In this document: in pieces, positions 1 through 7,901 of the stretch
Layout of the letters: each line of letters opens with the position of its first letter
How positions within the stretch are numbered: the first letter of the stretch is position 1
Source of the DNA: CAZNMF01 sp035547155
GTDB lineage: Bacteria; Acidobacteriota; Vicinamibacteria; Vicinamibacterales; SCN-69-37
Reading direction: 5' to 3'
Assembly: GCA_035547155.1 (NCBI GenBank)
Contig: DASZVJ010000116.1
Span: forward strand, 4,511-68,510
DNA length: 64,000 nt
The notes under the pieces: generated by a model
What the model saw: only the letters and a program-made list of their open reading frames with translations
The model's database searches: none
Told to the model about the DNA's origin: nothing
Translations under genes and position numbers: made by a program

Positions 1-2459
1 TCGATGCGCACCGGCACGACCTGGACGTCGAGCTTCGAGGCGATCATCCCGATGCCCGGCATGAAGCGTCCGACCCCTTCATCTGAACGACGGCCTTCCG
101 GAAAGATCAGCACGGAGTACCCGTCCGCGAGGACCTCGCCGATGTAGCGCAGCGTCTGCCGCGTGCCGGCTTCGCGTTGTGGCAGCGGAAACGCATTGAA
201 GAACTGACACGCCAGGTAGTAGTTGAGGCTGTTGGTGAACCACGCGCGCCGCGAGAACGCTTGCGGATTGAAATGCGCCTTGAAGAACTCCTTGGCCATC
301 GCCGGCGCGACGCGATACCGCCAGCGCGCGGGCAGCGCGATCAGGATCGCCGGCGTATCCATGTGGCTTTGATGGTTCGCCGCGAAGATCACCGGCGTGC
401 GCAGATCGCGCAGGTGCTCGAGGCCGCGCACGTCCATCTGCATGAAGAGGCGTCCGAGCGGCAGGATCCACGTCGGCAGGCTGATGCGGCGGATGAGCCA
501 TGACAGCCACGATCGATTCCACGACGGGAACGCGATCGGCTGATCGGCGGGACGCGGCGTCGCGGACGCGCGCGTCGCCGGTGCGTTCGACGCGGCGGAT
601 GACGACGTCGTCACCTCGTCTGATTTGAGCCGCGTTTCCAGCTCGCCCAGCGTGCGCGGGCCCGTGAGCGACGACTCGTCGAGCGTCGTGTGAAATGCTT
701 CCTCCAGCGCCATCATCAGCTCGACGCGATCGAGCGAGCTCAATCCCAGCTCATCCAATGTGGTTTCCGGCGTGAGCGCACGGCCAGCCGTGTAGCGGCC
801 GACGATGTCGATGAGCGATGTGCCGGTGATCGCCGAAGCCGCCGGCGTTTCGCCCGCGGCCCACTGCTGGATCTGCCGGCGCTTGAGCTTCTGCGTGCCT
901 TCGGTGCGCGGCAGCGAGTCGCCCGGCCACACCGACGTGCTCCAGACGCGCTGATGATCTTCGAGGTGCGCGTTCGCGCCGCGGACGATGGCCTGCGTGT
1001 CGGCGCCGGGCGCGAGCACGAGCACGGCGTGGATGCGCTCTTCGCCCTCGACCTTCAGGCCGACGACGGCCGCCTCCTTCACGCCGGGCTGTGAGAGCAG
1101 CGCACGCTCGACGTCTTCCGGAAAGACGTTGAGGCCCTGCGGCGTGACGATCATCTCCTTCTTGCGGCCTTTGATCAGCAGCCGCCCCGACGCGTCGAGC
1201 TCGCCGATGTCACCGGTGTGGAACCAGCCGTCCTTGAACGCCGCGTCGCTCTCCGGCGCGCTTGTCGTCGCCGCGCCTTCCGGCTTGTAGTAGCCGGACG
1301 TGACGTTCTCGCCGCGCACGAGGATCTCGCCGTCCGGCGCAATGCGGACTTCGACGCCGCCGATCGGCGTGCCGACCGTGCCTTTCGATGCGCGCAGCGG
1401 ATGGTTCAACGTGACGATTGGCGCGGTCTCGGTCAGGCCGTAGCCCTGCACGACGAGGAATCCCAGCTTGCGCCAGAACGCTTCGAGATCGGGATCGAGC
1501 GGCGCGGCGCCGCAGACGAGACACCAGAACTTCCAGCCGAACAGACGATGGACGTGCCGATAGCGCCACCAGCGCCAGGCCCAGTGCTTGCCGACGAGAT
1601 CGTCGGGGCCTTTCGTGTCCGGGGCCACGCGCTCGATGTGCTCGCGCAGCACGTCGAGCACCTTGGGCACGGACACGAGCACGGAGATGCGGCGCGATTT
1701 GATCTGACGCAGGATCTCGACCGGACTGTAGCCGTGCGAGAAGACGACGGTGCCGGACAACATCGGTGGCACGAACGTCGCCATCGACTGGCCGAACATG
1801 TGGCTCAGCGGCAGCAGGTTCAGAAAGCGGATCGGATGGAATGGCCGAGCGTACCGCAGGTACTTCTGCATCTCCCGTTCGATCGGGATGATGTTGGCGA
1901 GCACGTTGCGATGCGTGATCGTCACGCCTTTCGGATCGGCGGTCGCGCCGGACGTGAAGATGATCTCGGCGAGGGTGGACGGAGAAATTGGTTCCGGGGT
2001 TCTGAGGTTCTGGGGTTCCGAGGTTCGGGTTCCGGGGTTCCGGGTTCTACGGTTCTGCGCTGTGTCCGTGTCGATCTCCGCCAGCTTCCACACTGCGCCC
2101 GCCACATCCGCGGGCACCTGTACTTCGTCGCCGGCGAGCACGACCTTCGAAGAAACGATGTGCGTGATGCGTGAGAGCAGATCGGCAGACGCGCGGTAGT
2201 CGACAGGGACGAGCACGGCGCGCGCGAGCAGGCAGCCCCACAGCGCGACGACCCATTCGGTGCGGTTCTCGGACCAGATGACGACCTTGTCGCCCGCGCC
2301 GACGCCGGCGTCCGCCAACGTCGCCGCGAACGCGCGTGCCGCCACACCGACCTCGCGATAGCTCGTCTGCCGCACGCGATAGCCATCGTCGTGAACGAGA
2401 AAGACGTCGTCGGTCTTCGAGTAGTCCTCGAAGAAATCGAGGAGCGTGTCGCGCGCCAT
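1..2459 (-). CDS. Acyl-AMP ligase / ACP / PlsC-type acyltransferase fusion (3' end outside window)
   Basis: The reading frame starts at an ATG at 2459 and is open to the window edge, so about 819 residues are visible and the C-terminus is missing. Three parts are read in order. An AMP-forming acyl-CoA/acyl-ACP synthetase domain (about residues 1-540) has the phosphate-binding motif FTSGATADPKG and the later motifs GYGLTETAP and FHTGDIGE. A phosphopantetheine carrier domain (about 560-640) has the serine motif ELGLSSLDRVE. A PlsC-like acyltransferase (from about 680) has NHQSHMD and FPEGRRSDEG. The family logic is that a fatty acid is activated, loaded on the carrier and passed to a lysophospholipid or other acceptor; the substrate is not evident. 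Just before the ATP motif, residues 135-157 are encoded by a degenerate repeat array (1990-2057) that is not part of the domain. The gene is divergent from the hydrolase at 2506. Confidence 0.85.
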   Translation of the reverse strand, partial: MARDTLLDFFEDYSKTDDVFLVHDDGYRVRQTSYREVGVAARAFAATLADAGVGAGDKVVIWSENRTEWVVALWGCLLARAVLVPVDYRASADLLSRITHIVSSKVVLAGDEVQVPADVAGAVWKLAEIDTDTAQNRRTRNPGTRTSEPQNLRTPEPISPSTLAEIIFTSGATADPKGVTITHRNVLANIIPIEREMQKYLRYARPFHPIRFLNLLPLSHMFGQSMATFVPPMLSGTVVFSHGYSPVEILRQIKSRRISVLVSVPKVLDVLREHIERVAPDTKGPDDLVGKHWAWRWWRYRHVHRLFGWKFWCLVCGAAPLDPDLEAFWRKLGFLVVQGYGLTETAPIVTLNHPLRASKGTVGTPIGGVEVRIAPDGEILVRGENVTSGYYKPEGAATTSAPESDAAFKDGWFHTGDIGELDASGRLLIKGRKKEMIVTPQGLNVFPEDVERALLSQPGVKEAAVVGLKVEGEERIHAVLVLAPGADTQAIVRGANAHLEDHQRVWSTSVWPGDSLPRTEGTQKLKRRQIQQWAAGETPAASAITGTSLIDIVGRYTAGRALTPETTLDELGLSSLDRVELMMALEEAFHTTLDESSLTGPRTLGELETRLKSDEVTTSSSAASNAPATRASATPRPADQPIAFPSWNRSWLSWLIRRISLPTWILPLGRLFMQMDVRGLEHLRDLRTPVIFAANHQSHMDTPAILIALPARWRYRVAPAMAKEFFKAHFNPQAFSRRAWFTNSLNYYLACQFFNAFPLPQREAGTRQTLRYIGEVLADGYSVLIFPEGRRSDEGVGRFMPGIGMIASKLDVQVVPVRI
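1990..2057. repeat. Degenerate GGTTC/GGGTTC array inside the ligase gene
   Basis: About nine imperfect units of 6 to 9 bases built on GGTTCYG follow one another. The array lies in frame inside the acyl ligase gene, where the reverse strand encodes an Arg/Thr/Pro/Glu-rich linker immediately before the ATP-binding motif. A close relative lies between typA and map at 54945-55010. Confidence 0.75.
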
Positions 2460-2466
2460 GTGGCCT

Positions 2467-2473
2467 CATAATA
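2467..2473. promoter_or_regulatory. Overlapping divergent -10 boxes
   Basis: On the minus strand TATTAT (2473-2468) lies eight bases before the ligase ATG, so that transcript would be nearly leaderless. On the plus strand CATAAT (2467-2472) lies upstream of the hydrolase gene, which has its own GGAGG ribosome site. No good -35 box is visible for either, so this rests on the -10 boxes and the divergent layout. Confidence 0.35.
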
Positions 2474-2505
2474 CAGACCGTTACACCCAACGGAGGATTG
2501 GACCT

Positions 2506-3408
2506 ATGAAGCGAGTAGCGCTGTTCGTGGCGGCGATGGCGATCGCCGCGCCGGTGTTGGCCCAGCAGCCGGGTGCGCGCGGCGGCGGTCAGGCACCGGC
2601 GATCGACGTGCCGTGGAACGACGCCATTCCGCCGGGCACCGTGGACCATGCGACGCGCGCGCTGAAGGAATCGCCGCGGCACGGCGAGTGGGTCGACATC
2701 AAGATGGCGGACGGCACCGCGCTGAAGAGCTGGGTCGTCTATCCAGAGCGCGCGGACAAGGCGGGCGTCGTGCTCGTGATTCACGACATCTTCGGCATGC
2801 GCGACCTTGCGCGCGCGCTCGGCGATCAGCTCGCGCAGGACGGCTTCATCGCGATTGTGCCGGACTTCTTGTCAGGAAAGGGTCCGAATGGCGGCGGAGC
2901 CGAGTCGCTCGGCACCGGCGTGAACCAGGCGATCTCGTCGCTGTCGCCGGCCGACGTCGTCGCGCGTCTCAACGCCGCGATGGAGTACGGCAGGAAGCTG
3001 CCCTCGTCGAACGGCAAGACGGGCGTCGTCGGATTCTGCTGGGGCGGATCGCAGAGCTTCAACTATGCGGCCGCGCAGCCGAATCTCGATGCTGCGGTCG
3101 TGTTCTACGGTCAGGCGCCGGGCACGTCGACGAATGACGCGACGGCGGATTCCGTGGCGACGTCGCTCGCGAACCTCAAAGCGCCGGTCCTCGGCATGTA
3201 TGCCGGCAACGACAACCGGATCGATTCGACGATTCCGGTGACCGAGGCCGCGATGAAGAAGCTGGGCAAGCCGTATGAGACGCACGTCTTCGAAGGCGCA
3301 GGCCACGGCTTCGTCTTCGCGCAGGCCGGCCAGAACGGCGCCAACCTGAAGGCCACGCAGGACGCCTGGCCGCTCGTGCTGCAGTTCTACCGCGCGCATC
3401 TCCAGTAA
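2506..3408 (+). CDS. Secreted dienelactone hydrolase family protein
   Basis: This 300-residue alpha/beta hydrolase has a clear signal peptide (residues 1-20, ending VLAQ). The triad typical of dienelactone hydrolases is complete: nucleophile Cys178 in GFCWGGS, Asp236 in GNDNRID and His267 in AGHGF. The family opens lactones and related esters, but export and a dead-wood genomic context mean the substrate cannot be named. The start at 2506 is chosen because GGAGG lies eight bases upstream and the signal peptide begins there; a longer frame from 2446 would bury the signal. A strong hairpin follows the stop codon. The gene appears to be a single-gene transcript. Confidence 0.85.
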   Translation: MKRVALFVAAMAIAAPVLAQQPGARGGGQAPAIDVPWNDAIPPGTVDHATRALKESPRHGEWVDIKMADGTALKSWVVYPERADKAGVVLVIHDIFGMRDLARALGDQLAQDGFIAIVPDFLSGKGPNGGGAESLGTGVNQAISSLSPADVVARLNAAMEYGRKLPSSNGKTGVVGFCWGGSQSFNYAAAQPNLDAAVVFYGQAPGTSTNDATADSVATSLANLKAPVLGMYAGNDNRIDSTIPVTEAAMKKLGKPYETHVFEGAGHGFVFAQAGQNGANLKATQDAWPLVLQFYRAHLQ

Positions 3409-3417
3409 CTGACATCG

Positions 3418-3451
3418 CGCGAACGGCGCCGTGTAATCGGCGCCGTTCGCG
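3418..3451 (+). terminator. Hairpin after the hydrolase gene
   Basis: A perfect 13-bp stem (3418-3430 with 3439-3451) closes an eight-base loop nine bases after the stop codon. There is no T-run behind it, so it is a hairpin terminator or RNA-stabilising structure rather than a textbook intrinsic terminator. Confidence 0.6.
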
Positions 3452-3477
3452 GCTGTGTTCCTGCCGCGCGAGCCGCT

Positions 3478-4077
3478 GTGATTGACGTCCTGCTGTTCGA
3501 TCTCGGCGGCGTGCTCGTCGACTATTCCGGCGTCCGCGATCTCGCGTCGCTCCTGCCGGATCACCCGTCGGAACAGGACGTCCGCGCGCGTTGGAGCCGC
3601 TGTCAGCCGACGGAGGCCTATTGCCTCGGCCATCTGAGTCGGCAGCAATTCGGCGAGCGCTTCGTCGGCGAATGGAACCTCTCGCTGAGCCCGGACGCGT
3701 TCCTCGGCGAGTTCCGCGCGTGGCCTCGTCGGCTGTTTCACGGCACGCCCGAATTACTCACCTCGCTGCGATCGCGGTATCGCGTCGCGATCTTGAGCAA
3801 CTCGAACGAGCTGCACTGGGAGCGCATCATGGACGACCTCGGCGTCGCCGCGCTCTGCGACGTCGCGATCTCCTCGCACCACGTCCACCTCGCGAAGCCG
3901 GATTCTCGCATCTTTCTGGCGACCCTCGACCGGCTCGCCGTGCGGCCAGAGACCGTGATGTTCTTCGACGACGCAATCGCCAACGTCGAGGCCGCGAGGA
4001 CGCTCGGTATGCAGGCTTGCCACGTCGCCGGCATCGACGACATCCGCGCGCATCTGACAGCGGCCGGCGTGTTGTAG
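3478..4077 (+). CDS. HAD-superfamily hydrolase (YihX-like subfamily)
   Basis: This 199-residue protein starts at GTG 3478. It carries the HAD signature in order: motif I FDLGGVL with nucleophile Asp8, motif II LSNSN near residue 107, the conserved Lys in LAKPDSRIF near 142, and the acidic motif FFDDAIANV near 162. Motif I has Gly rather than Asp two residues after the nucleophile, as is usual for the FDLGGVI-type subgroup that includes sugar-phosphate phosphatases such as YihX. The reaction is most likely hydrolysis of a small phosphorylated metabolite. It follows the hairpin terminator of the hydrolase gene and is convergent with the membrane protein ending at 4083, so it is probably transcribed alone. 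Confidence 0.8.
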   Translation: MIDVLLFDLGGVLVDYSGVRDLASLLPDHPSEQDVRARWSRCQPTEAYCLGHLSRQQFGERFVGEWNLSLSPDAFLGEFRAWPRRLFHGTPELLTSLRSRYRVAILSNSNELHWERIMDDLGVAALCDVAISSHHVHLAKPDSRIFLATLDRLAVRPETVMFFDDAIANVEAARTLGMQACHVAGIDDIRAHLTAAGVL

Positions 4078-4082
4078 CGCGG

Positions 4083-4697
4083 CTATCGAACTACGAGCCC
4101 CGCCGCGATCCGCTCGGCTTCCGTCTGCGAGTAATGTCCCGTGATCACCGCGGATGTGTCGATCGCGCTGCGGATCACAGGCGCGAGCGCCACGCGGCCG
4201 TCGATCAGGATCGCCAGCGGCTCGCCGATGTGATCGTCCGTGGCGCGACGCATCTTGTCCGCGCCTTCTGGCGTGAACGTCACCTCGACGCTGAACTCCG
4301 ATGACGAATTTCCCGGCACGACGACCGCGCTCGCAATGTCGGCATTCGTGACGATGGCTTGCTCGTCGAGATAGATGCGCCGACTGGAGGCTGCGACGAC
4401 GGCTTCGTGTCGATCGGAGGACGGCGTCGTCTCGGCGAGGCGCACTTCGAAGCGCACGGCCGCGGCCGAGACATTGACGGCGGGACTCGGCGCGACACGC
4501 CACCCGACGCCCGCCGCGACCACGAGCGTCGCCGCGGCGACGACCTGGACGAGCCATCGGCGCGACGGCCGCGCAGGCGCGCGACGCGCGGCGGCTGCAA
4601 CGATCGCCGATCGCCGCGCCCGATGCGCGTGCGCGTCCCACGCCGGCTCGTCGCGCAGCGGATCGGCGTCACGAAGGATGTCTGTGAGTGCGCTCAT
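4083..4697 (-). CDS. Membrane protein with SecD P1-head-like domain, coupled to an ECF sigma factor
   Basis: This 204-residue protein has a cytoplasmic N-terminus (about 1-55, Ala/Arg-rich), one transmembrane segment (about 56-75, LVQVVAAATLVVAAGVGW) and a periplasmic C-terminal domain. That domain reads like the head subdomain of SecD's first periplasmic region: a VTFTPEGADKMRRAT segment, then GEPLAILIDGRV and LAPVIRSAI. It is not SecD: there are no further membrane segments. Its ATG overlaps the sigma factor stop codon (ATGA at 4694-4697), so the two are translationally coupled. The topology and coupling suggest a membrane regulator of the sigma factor, but no known anti-sigma motif is visible, so that role is inference. 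Confidence 0.7.
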   Translation of the reverse strand: MSALTDILRDADPLRDEPAWDAHAHRARRSAIVAAAARRAPARPSRRWLVQVVAAATLVVAAGVGWRVAPSPAVNVSAAAVRFEVRLAETTPSSDRHEAVVAASSRRIYLDEQAIVTNADIASAVVVPGNSSSEFSVEVTFTPEGADKMRRATDDHIGEPLAILIDGRVALAPVIRSAIDTSAVITGHYSQTEAERIAAGLVVR

Positions 4698-5248
4698 CGT
4701 GTCTCTCCTTTGGGGCTGTCGAGCATGCGCGCCAGATCGCGACGTCCGACGGACAGATGCCATCGCACGGTGATGGCCGTGATGCCGAGCAGCGCGGCGA
4801 TGTCCGCGACGGTGCGCTCTTCGAGCTCGTGCAGGACGATGACCGCGCGGCGCCGCGGTGGCAGGACGTCGAGCGCGCTCCAAATCGCAGAGCGCGCGAT
4901 CAGCGCTGATTCCTGATCCGGCGCGTGTCGAGGCGGCGACGTGTGCATGCGCGCGTCTGCGCGATTCCGGCTCGCCATTCGCCGCCACTGATCGCGGCGC
5001 AGGTTGACGAGCACGCGCACGAGCCAGGCCTCTTCGTTCGTGTGCCCCGTGGGAATCGGCCTCCGGGCCGTCGCGGCACGGAGAAACGTCTCCTGCACCA
5101 GATCGTGCGCGTCGTCCGCATTGGCGACGAGCCGGCGTGCGAGGCGATAGAGACGGGCGTAGTGCGTGTCGAACAACGCCGCGAGGCGATCGGCGCGGTC
5201 ACCCGCCACGTCGGCCGGCAGCGCTGCGGCGAGCGGATGTGCGTCCAT
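4694..5248 (-). CDS. ECF-type RNA polymerase sigma factor
   Basis: This 184-residue protein has the two-domain ECF layout. Region 2 lies at about residues 20-65, including YARLYRLARRLV and DAHDLVQETFL. Region 4 lies at about 130-178, including LPPRRRAVIVLHELEE and the helix-turn-helix IAALLGITAITVRWHL. It directs RNA polymerase to a specific regulon. The next gene is coupled by a 4-base overlap and encodes a single-pass membrane protein, which fits the usual sigma/membrane-regulator pairing. A possible autoregulatory promoter lies at 5256-5288. Confidence 0.9.
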   Translation of the reverse strand: MDAHPLAAALPADVAGDRADRLAALFDTHYARLYRLARRLVANADDAHDLVQETFLRAATARRPIPTGHTNEEAWLVRVLVNLRRDQWRRMASRNRADARMHTSPPRHAPDQESALIARSAIWSALDVLPPRRRAVIVLHELEERTVADIAALLGITAITVRWHLSVGRRDLARMLDSPKGETR

Positions 5249-5255
5249 GCTTTTC

Positions 5256-5288
5256 TAAACGCGAGTCTGCGTCCGATCGTTGGTTGCA
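5256..5288 (-). promoter_or_regulatory. Candidate ECF promoter before the sigma factor gene
   Basis: On the minus strand a TGCAACC element (5288-5282) and a GCGTTTA element (5262-5256) lie just upstream of the ATG at 5248. The first resembles ECF -35 elements, which usually have an AAC core. The short distance to the start codon fits a self-regulated promoter. Only the motif and its position support this. Confidence 0.4.
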
Positions 5289-5424
5289 GCGCCAAGTGCC
5301 ATTCTGGCGAGTGGTTAGACCAGTTCGCTCGCGTGTTTTCGACCTCCCAGACAGGTCGATTTCGCTGTAGGCTAGAGCCCTCCGGAAATTCTTGACGGCG
5401 CGCGCGCGTCCGAGGGGCAGACAT

Positions 5425-6768
5425 ATGTCGTTTGTGACGGGCCGATCGATTCCACGTCGAACGTTCCTGCGCGGGATGGGGACGGCTGCCATCGGCCTGC
5501 CGTTCCTCGACGCGATGTCGCCGGCGTTCGCCGCTGCGCCGAAGACGCCGGTGCGCCTCGCCTTCATGTACGTGCCGAACGGCATCGACATGAAGCACTG
5601 GAACATCGAGCAGGAGGGCGCGTTCGGCGAGTTCCCGCGCGTCATGAAGCCGCTCGAGGCGTTCAAGAACGACATGCTGCAGATTGGCAATCTGACGCAC
5701 AACAGCGGACGCGCGCTGCTCGACGGCGCGGGCGATCACGGACGCTGCGCGGGCTCGTATCTCACCGGCATCCAGGTGAAGAAGACGACGGTCGACATCA
5801 AGGCGAGCGTCTCGTGCGATCAGATCATCGCGAACCACATCGGCAACGACACGCGGTTCGCATCGCTCGAGCTCGGCATGGACGACTCGCGCCAGGCGGG
5901 CGACTGCGACTCCGGCTACTCGTGCGCGTACACGAACAACCTCGCGTGGCGGAGCGAGACGCAGCCGCTGCCGCCGATTCTCGATCCGCGCGCGCTGTTC
6001 GAGCGGCTCTTCGGCGACGGCGCGGTCCTGAGCCCGGAGGAAAAAGCGCGGCAGGCGCGGTATCGCCGCAGCATCCTCGACTTCGTGATGTCCGACACGC
6101 ACACGCTGCAGACGTCGCTCGGGCCGACGGACAAGCGGAAGCTGGACGAATATCTGTCGTCGATTCGTGAAGTCGAGCGGCAGCTCGAGAAAGCCGAGCG
6201 CGAGAGCGTCGTGATCGATCCCGGCATGCCGAAGCCGTACGGCGTGCCGCCCGACTTCGGCGAGCACTTCAAGCTGCTGAGCGGCATGCTCGCGATCGCC
6301 TTCCAGGCGGATCTGACGCGCGTTGCCACGTTCCTGATGACGCGCGAGGGCACGAGCCGGTCCTATCGCGAGATCGGCATCTCCGACGGCCATCATCCGT
6401 GCACGCACCATCAGGGCAAGCCGGATCTGATGGAGAAGGTGACGCGCATCAACGAGTACCACACGGCGCAGCTCGCTGGCTTCCTCACCACGCTGAAGTC
6501 GATGAAGGAAGGCGACTCGAACGTGCTGGACAACTCGATGATCGTGTACGGCGCGGGGCTTTCGGACGGCAACCGCCATCTGCACGAAGATCTGCCGACG
6601 CTGCTCATCGGCCGAGGTGGCGGCTACTTCAAGCCGGGCCGCCGCATCATCTACCGGAAGGAAACGCCGATGTGCAACCTCCATCTCACGCTGATGGATC
6701 GCATGGGCGTGCACCTCGACAACTTCGGCGACGCGTCCAGCCCGCTCGATCCCGCGAGCCTGACCTAG
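5425..6768 (+). CDS. Tat-exported DUF1552 protein
   Basis: This 447-residue protein begins with a twin-arginine signal (RRTFLRG around residues 11-17, then GTAAIGLPFLDAM and a cleavage region ending AFAAA). The rest matches the DUF1552 family, with segments such as RLAFMYVPNGID, SLELGMDDSR, MIVYGAGLSDGNRHLHEDLP and LLIGRGGG. DUF1552 proteins are typical of Planctomycetes and Acidobacteria and usually sit beside haem-containing DUF1592 proteins, as here; their biochemical role is not established. The ATG at 5425 is preferred over an upstream TTG because a GAGG site precedes it and the Tat signal then has a normal n-region. Downstream genes at 6791 and 7902 follow with 16- to 22-base gaps, indicating one operon. 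Confidence 0.85.
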   Translation: MSFVTGRSIPRRTFLRGMGTAAIGLPFLDAMSPAFAAAPKTPVRLAFMYVPNGIDMKHWNIEQEGAFGEFPRVMKPLEAFKNDMLQIGNLTHNSGRALLDGAGDHGRCAGSYLTGIQVKKTTVDIKASVSCDQIIANHIGNDTRFASLELGMDDSRQAGDCDSGYSCAYTNNLAWRSETQPLPPILDPRALFERLFGDGAVLSPEEKARQARYRRSILDFVMSDTHTLQTSLGPTDKRKLDEYLSSIREVERQLEKAERESVVIDPGMPKPYGVPPDFGEHFKLLSGMLAIAFQADLTRVATFLMTREGTSRSYREIGISDGHHPCTHHQGKPDLMEKVTRINEYHTAQLAGFLTTLKSMKEGDSNVLDNSMIVYGAGLSDGNRHLHEDLPTLLIGRGGGYFKPGRRIIYRKETPMCNLHLTLMDRMGVHLDNFGDASSPLDPASLT

Positions 6769-6790
6769 CCTTCACGCGGAGCTCGACGGC

Positions 6791-7885
6791 ATGCAAGCGG
6801 GACGCGGCACCGCCAAGCCGCCAATCGGCATCGCGCTCGACGGCGATCTCGGCGCGCGCCTCGACGCGCTGCTGGCGATTGCGATGCTCAATGGCCTCGC
6901 GTCGAAAGGTGAGGCGCGCAAGATCGCGGTCTGCATCTCGCGCTCGAGCCTGAAAGCCGCACAGCTCGCCGACGTCGCGACCGCGTTCTACAGCGGCCGT
7001 CCGCTGCCGGGGCCCGGCGGCGCCGTCGGCGGCAATCCCGACACCATCATCGGCATGCCGGACGGTCCGTCGTTCGCGACGGACAATCCGCCGCTGGCCG
7101 CCGTCCTGTCGCAGAAGGCCGCTGACGGCACGCCGCAGTATCAGAGCGCCGTCGCGACCGCGCTCGACACGGCCGACGATGCCGTGCTGATCCGGAACAT
7201 GCTGCTGGCGCAGAACGACGGCAACGCGGCGATCGTGCTGGCGGGGCCTGCGTCGGGCCTCGCGCGTTTGCTCGCGCTCTACGGTTCGAAACCGCAGATC
7301 GCGACGAAGGCCGCGCGGCTCGTCGTTGCCGTCGGTGCGTTCCCGTCAGGACCGCCGGACGCGGCACTCGCGAGCGATGTCGCCGCCGCGCGCAAAGTGT
7401 TCGCGGAATGGCCGACGCCCATCGTCGCCGCCGGCGCGGAGCTCGGTGCCGCGCTGCCGTATCCGGGCGCGAGCATCGAGTCCGACTTCGCCTGGTCGAA
7501 AGCGCATCCGATTGCCGATGCGTATCGCGCGTTCAAGCCGATGCCGTACGACGCGCCGGCGAGCGCGCTCGCGGCGCTGCTCTATGCCGCGCATCCCGAC
7601 GAGGGCTTCTTCAAGCTGTCGGAGCCAGGCACGATCGCTGTGCTTGACGATGGCCGCACGCAGTTCACGGCGAGCGCAGAGGGCCAGCATCGATATCTGA
7701 TTGCGGATCCGGCGCAGACCGATCGCGTGATCAAGCTGTACCGAGGCCTGGTGTCCGCGCCGCCGATGCCGCGTGCCGTGCGCGGTGGACGCGGCAATGC
7801 GGCGGCGCAGCAACAACAGCAGCAGCAACAACAACCGCCGGCTCAAGCGCCGAAGCCGGACGGGATCAAGCCGCCAACGCCGTGA
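6791..7885 (+). CDS. Degenerate nucleoside-hydrolase-like protein in a DUF1552/DUF1592 operon
   Basis: This 364-residue protein starts 22 bases after the DUF1552 gene. The N-terminus (residues 12-30, IGIALDGDLGARLDALLAI) resembles the inosine-uridine nucleoside hydrolase motif D-x-D-x-G-x-D-D. Here Asp17, Asp19 and Gly21 remain, but the two calcium/catalytic aspartates are replaced by Arg23 and Leu24, so it is probably not a working hydrolase. A later stretch (YAAHPDEGFF, then TIAVLDDGRTQF) fits the C-terminal part of that fold. No clear signal peptide is seen. The C-terminus has a run of nine glutamines followed by a proline-rich tail, encoded by CAR repeats at 7808-7834. Position between two exported proteins suggests a shared function that is unknown. 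The fold assignment is moderately sure. Confidence 0.6.
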   Translation: MQAGRGTAKPPIGIALDGDLGARLDALLAIAMLNGLASKGEARKIAVCISRSSLKAAQLADVATAFYSGRPLPGPGGAVGGNPDTIIGMPDGPSFATDNPPLAAVLSQKAADGTPQYQSAVATALDTADDAVLIRNMLLAQNDGNAAIVLAGPASGLARLLALYGSKPQIATKAARLVVAVGAFPSGPPDAALASDVAAARKVFAEWPTPIVAAGAELGAALPYPGASIESDFAWSKAHPIADAYRAFKPMPYDAPASALAALLYAAHPDEGFFKLSEPGTIAVLDDGRTQFTASAEGQHRYLIADPAQTDRVIKLYRGLVSAPPMPRAVRGGRGNAAAQQQQQQQQQPPAQAPKPDGIKPPTP

Positions 7886-7901
7886 GCGGACGGAGACACA
7901 C

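Noticed and set aside
1990..2057. Possible CRISPR array
   Set aside because: Units are only 6 to 9 bases, vary in length and lack spacers; no cas gene is present.
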